Both the position numbers and the translations under genes were made by a program. Below the pieces are notes generated by a model that was not told the origin of the DNA, ran no database searches, and saw nothing but the letters and a program-made list of their open reading frames with translations. This document shows, in pieces, positions 63,769 to 64,000 of a stretch of DNA of 64,000 bases; position 1 is the first letter of the stretch; every line of letters begins with the position of its first letter. Origin of the DNA: Glandiceps talaboti. Lineage: Eukaryota; Hemichordata; Enteropneusta; Spengelidae. Location: contig NC_135562.1 of assembly GCF_964340395.1 (NCBI RefSeq), positions 18,053,485 to 18,117,484 on the forward strand, read 5' to 3'.

Positions 63769-64000
63769 AATTATTTGGTTCCAGTTACTCGACCCCTGAC
63801 CTAGCTTTTCACTGCTGACCCTAAACTTTTTTTTACATATTTGAGAAAAAACAATAAAATCACAACAATTGTGAAGTTTCAAGAGAAATAGTGGATTTGG
63901 AAACTGACATCAACTTTAAAAAAAAAAAAAAAAAACTATTCTGCCAATCTGTAATGGCTGTACATCTAATAGGAAGAAATAAACAACACAGAGAACATAT
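63769..64000 (-). mobile_element. MITE family C copy cut by the window end
   Basis: The left terminus AATTATTTGGTTCCAGTTAC is followed by the same CACTGCTGACCCTAA interior. The element continues past 64000. A 20-bp A run interrupts it. Confidence 0.6.

Larger units (their letters stand above)
59955..64000. other. Repeat-rich flank right of the BEN element
   Basis: Holds MITE families B and C, the TTTA region and an inverted repeat. The stretch 62.1-63.1 kb has loosely repeated TTGCACTTTACAATATC-type lines about 110-120 bp apart and a C run at 62870-62881. No gene seen. Confidence 0.4.

Overview
This window is AT-rich eukaryotic nuclear DNA with few genes. Coding sequence occurs only as short, widely spaced pieces bounded by GT-AG splice signals. 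The rest is long microsatellites, minisatellites and many small inverted-repeat transposons. The density of foldback MITEs, the (AAT)n-tailed LINE and SINE 3' ends and the frequent TACATGTA-like words suggest a marine invertebrate (hemichordate, cephalochordate, brachiopod or mollusc type). The species cannot be named from the sequence alone. There are no operons, no recognisable tRNA or rRNA genes and no CRISPR array.

Minus strand, about 43.5 to 5.7 kb: the best-supported gene is a split gene whose identity I do not recognise. Exon 1 (43418-43526) carries the start codon, exon 2 is at 43057-43149, exon 3 at 19382-19474 and a 27-bp microexon 4 at 5676-5702. Every junction is phase 1 and the joined frame stays open. 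The predicted amino terminus becomes Ser/Asn/Gly-rich and looks disordered. The gene runs off the low-coordinate end of the window. Its introns (23.6 kb and 13.7 kb) hold most of the repeats listed here, and an orphan plus-strand terminal exon (14590-14724) lies inside intron 3.

Plus strand, 55.55-59.95 kb: the most interesting region is a 4.4-kb segment bounded by 12-bp inverted termini (CCCTCACCAAAC) flanked by TA. Inside each end are dense arrays of the palindrome GATAGCTATC. Between them lie three exons (57471-57597, 58128-58267, 58597-58637) whose translation looks like the end of a BEN-domain DNA-binding protein, with one frame break in the middle exon and an AATAAA signal just after the stop. 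It reads as a DNA transposon, or transposon-like cargo element, carrying a decayed BEN gene.

Mobile elements elsewhere: several MITE families with recognisable inverted termini are present in two or more copies (families labelled A-E below), including one clear nested insertion at 11.15-12.04 kb. A 5'-truncated, decayed L2/CR1-type LINE end lies at 30.59-31.02 kb, next to a perfect 29-bp-arm hairpin. Another hairpin at 42.49-42.57 kb has G-U-type mismatches that resemble a small-RNA precursor. Tandem repeats include four long pure (CT)n tracts, a 400-bp (GTAT)n array next to exon 3, two (TACTG)n loci, a 32-bp array containing the octamer ATGCAAAT and a 52-bp array with three perfect units.
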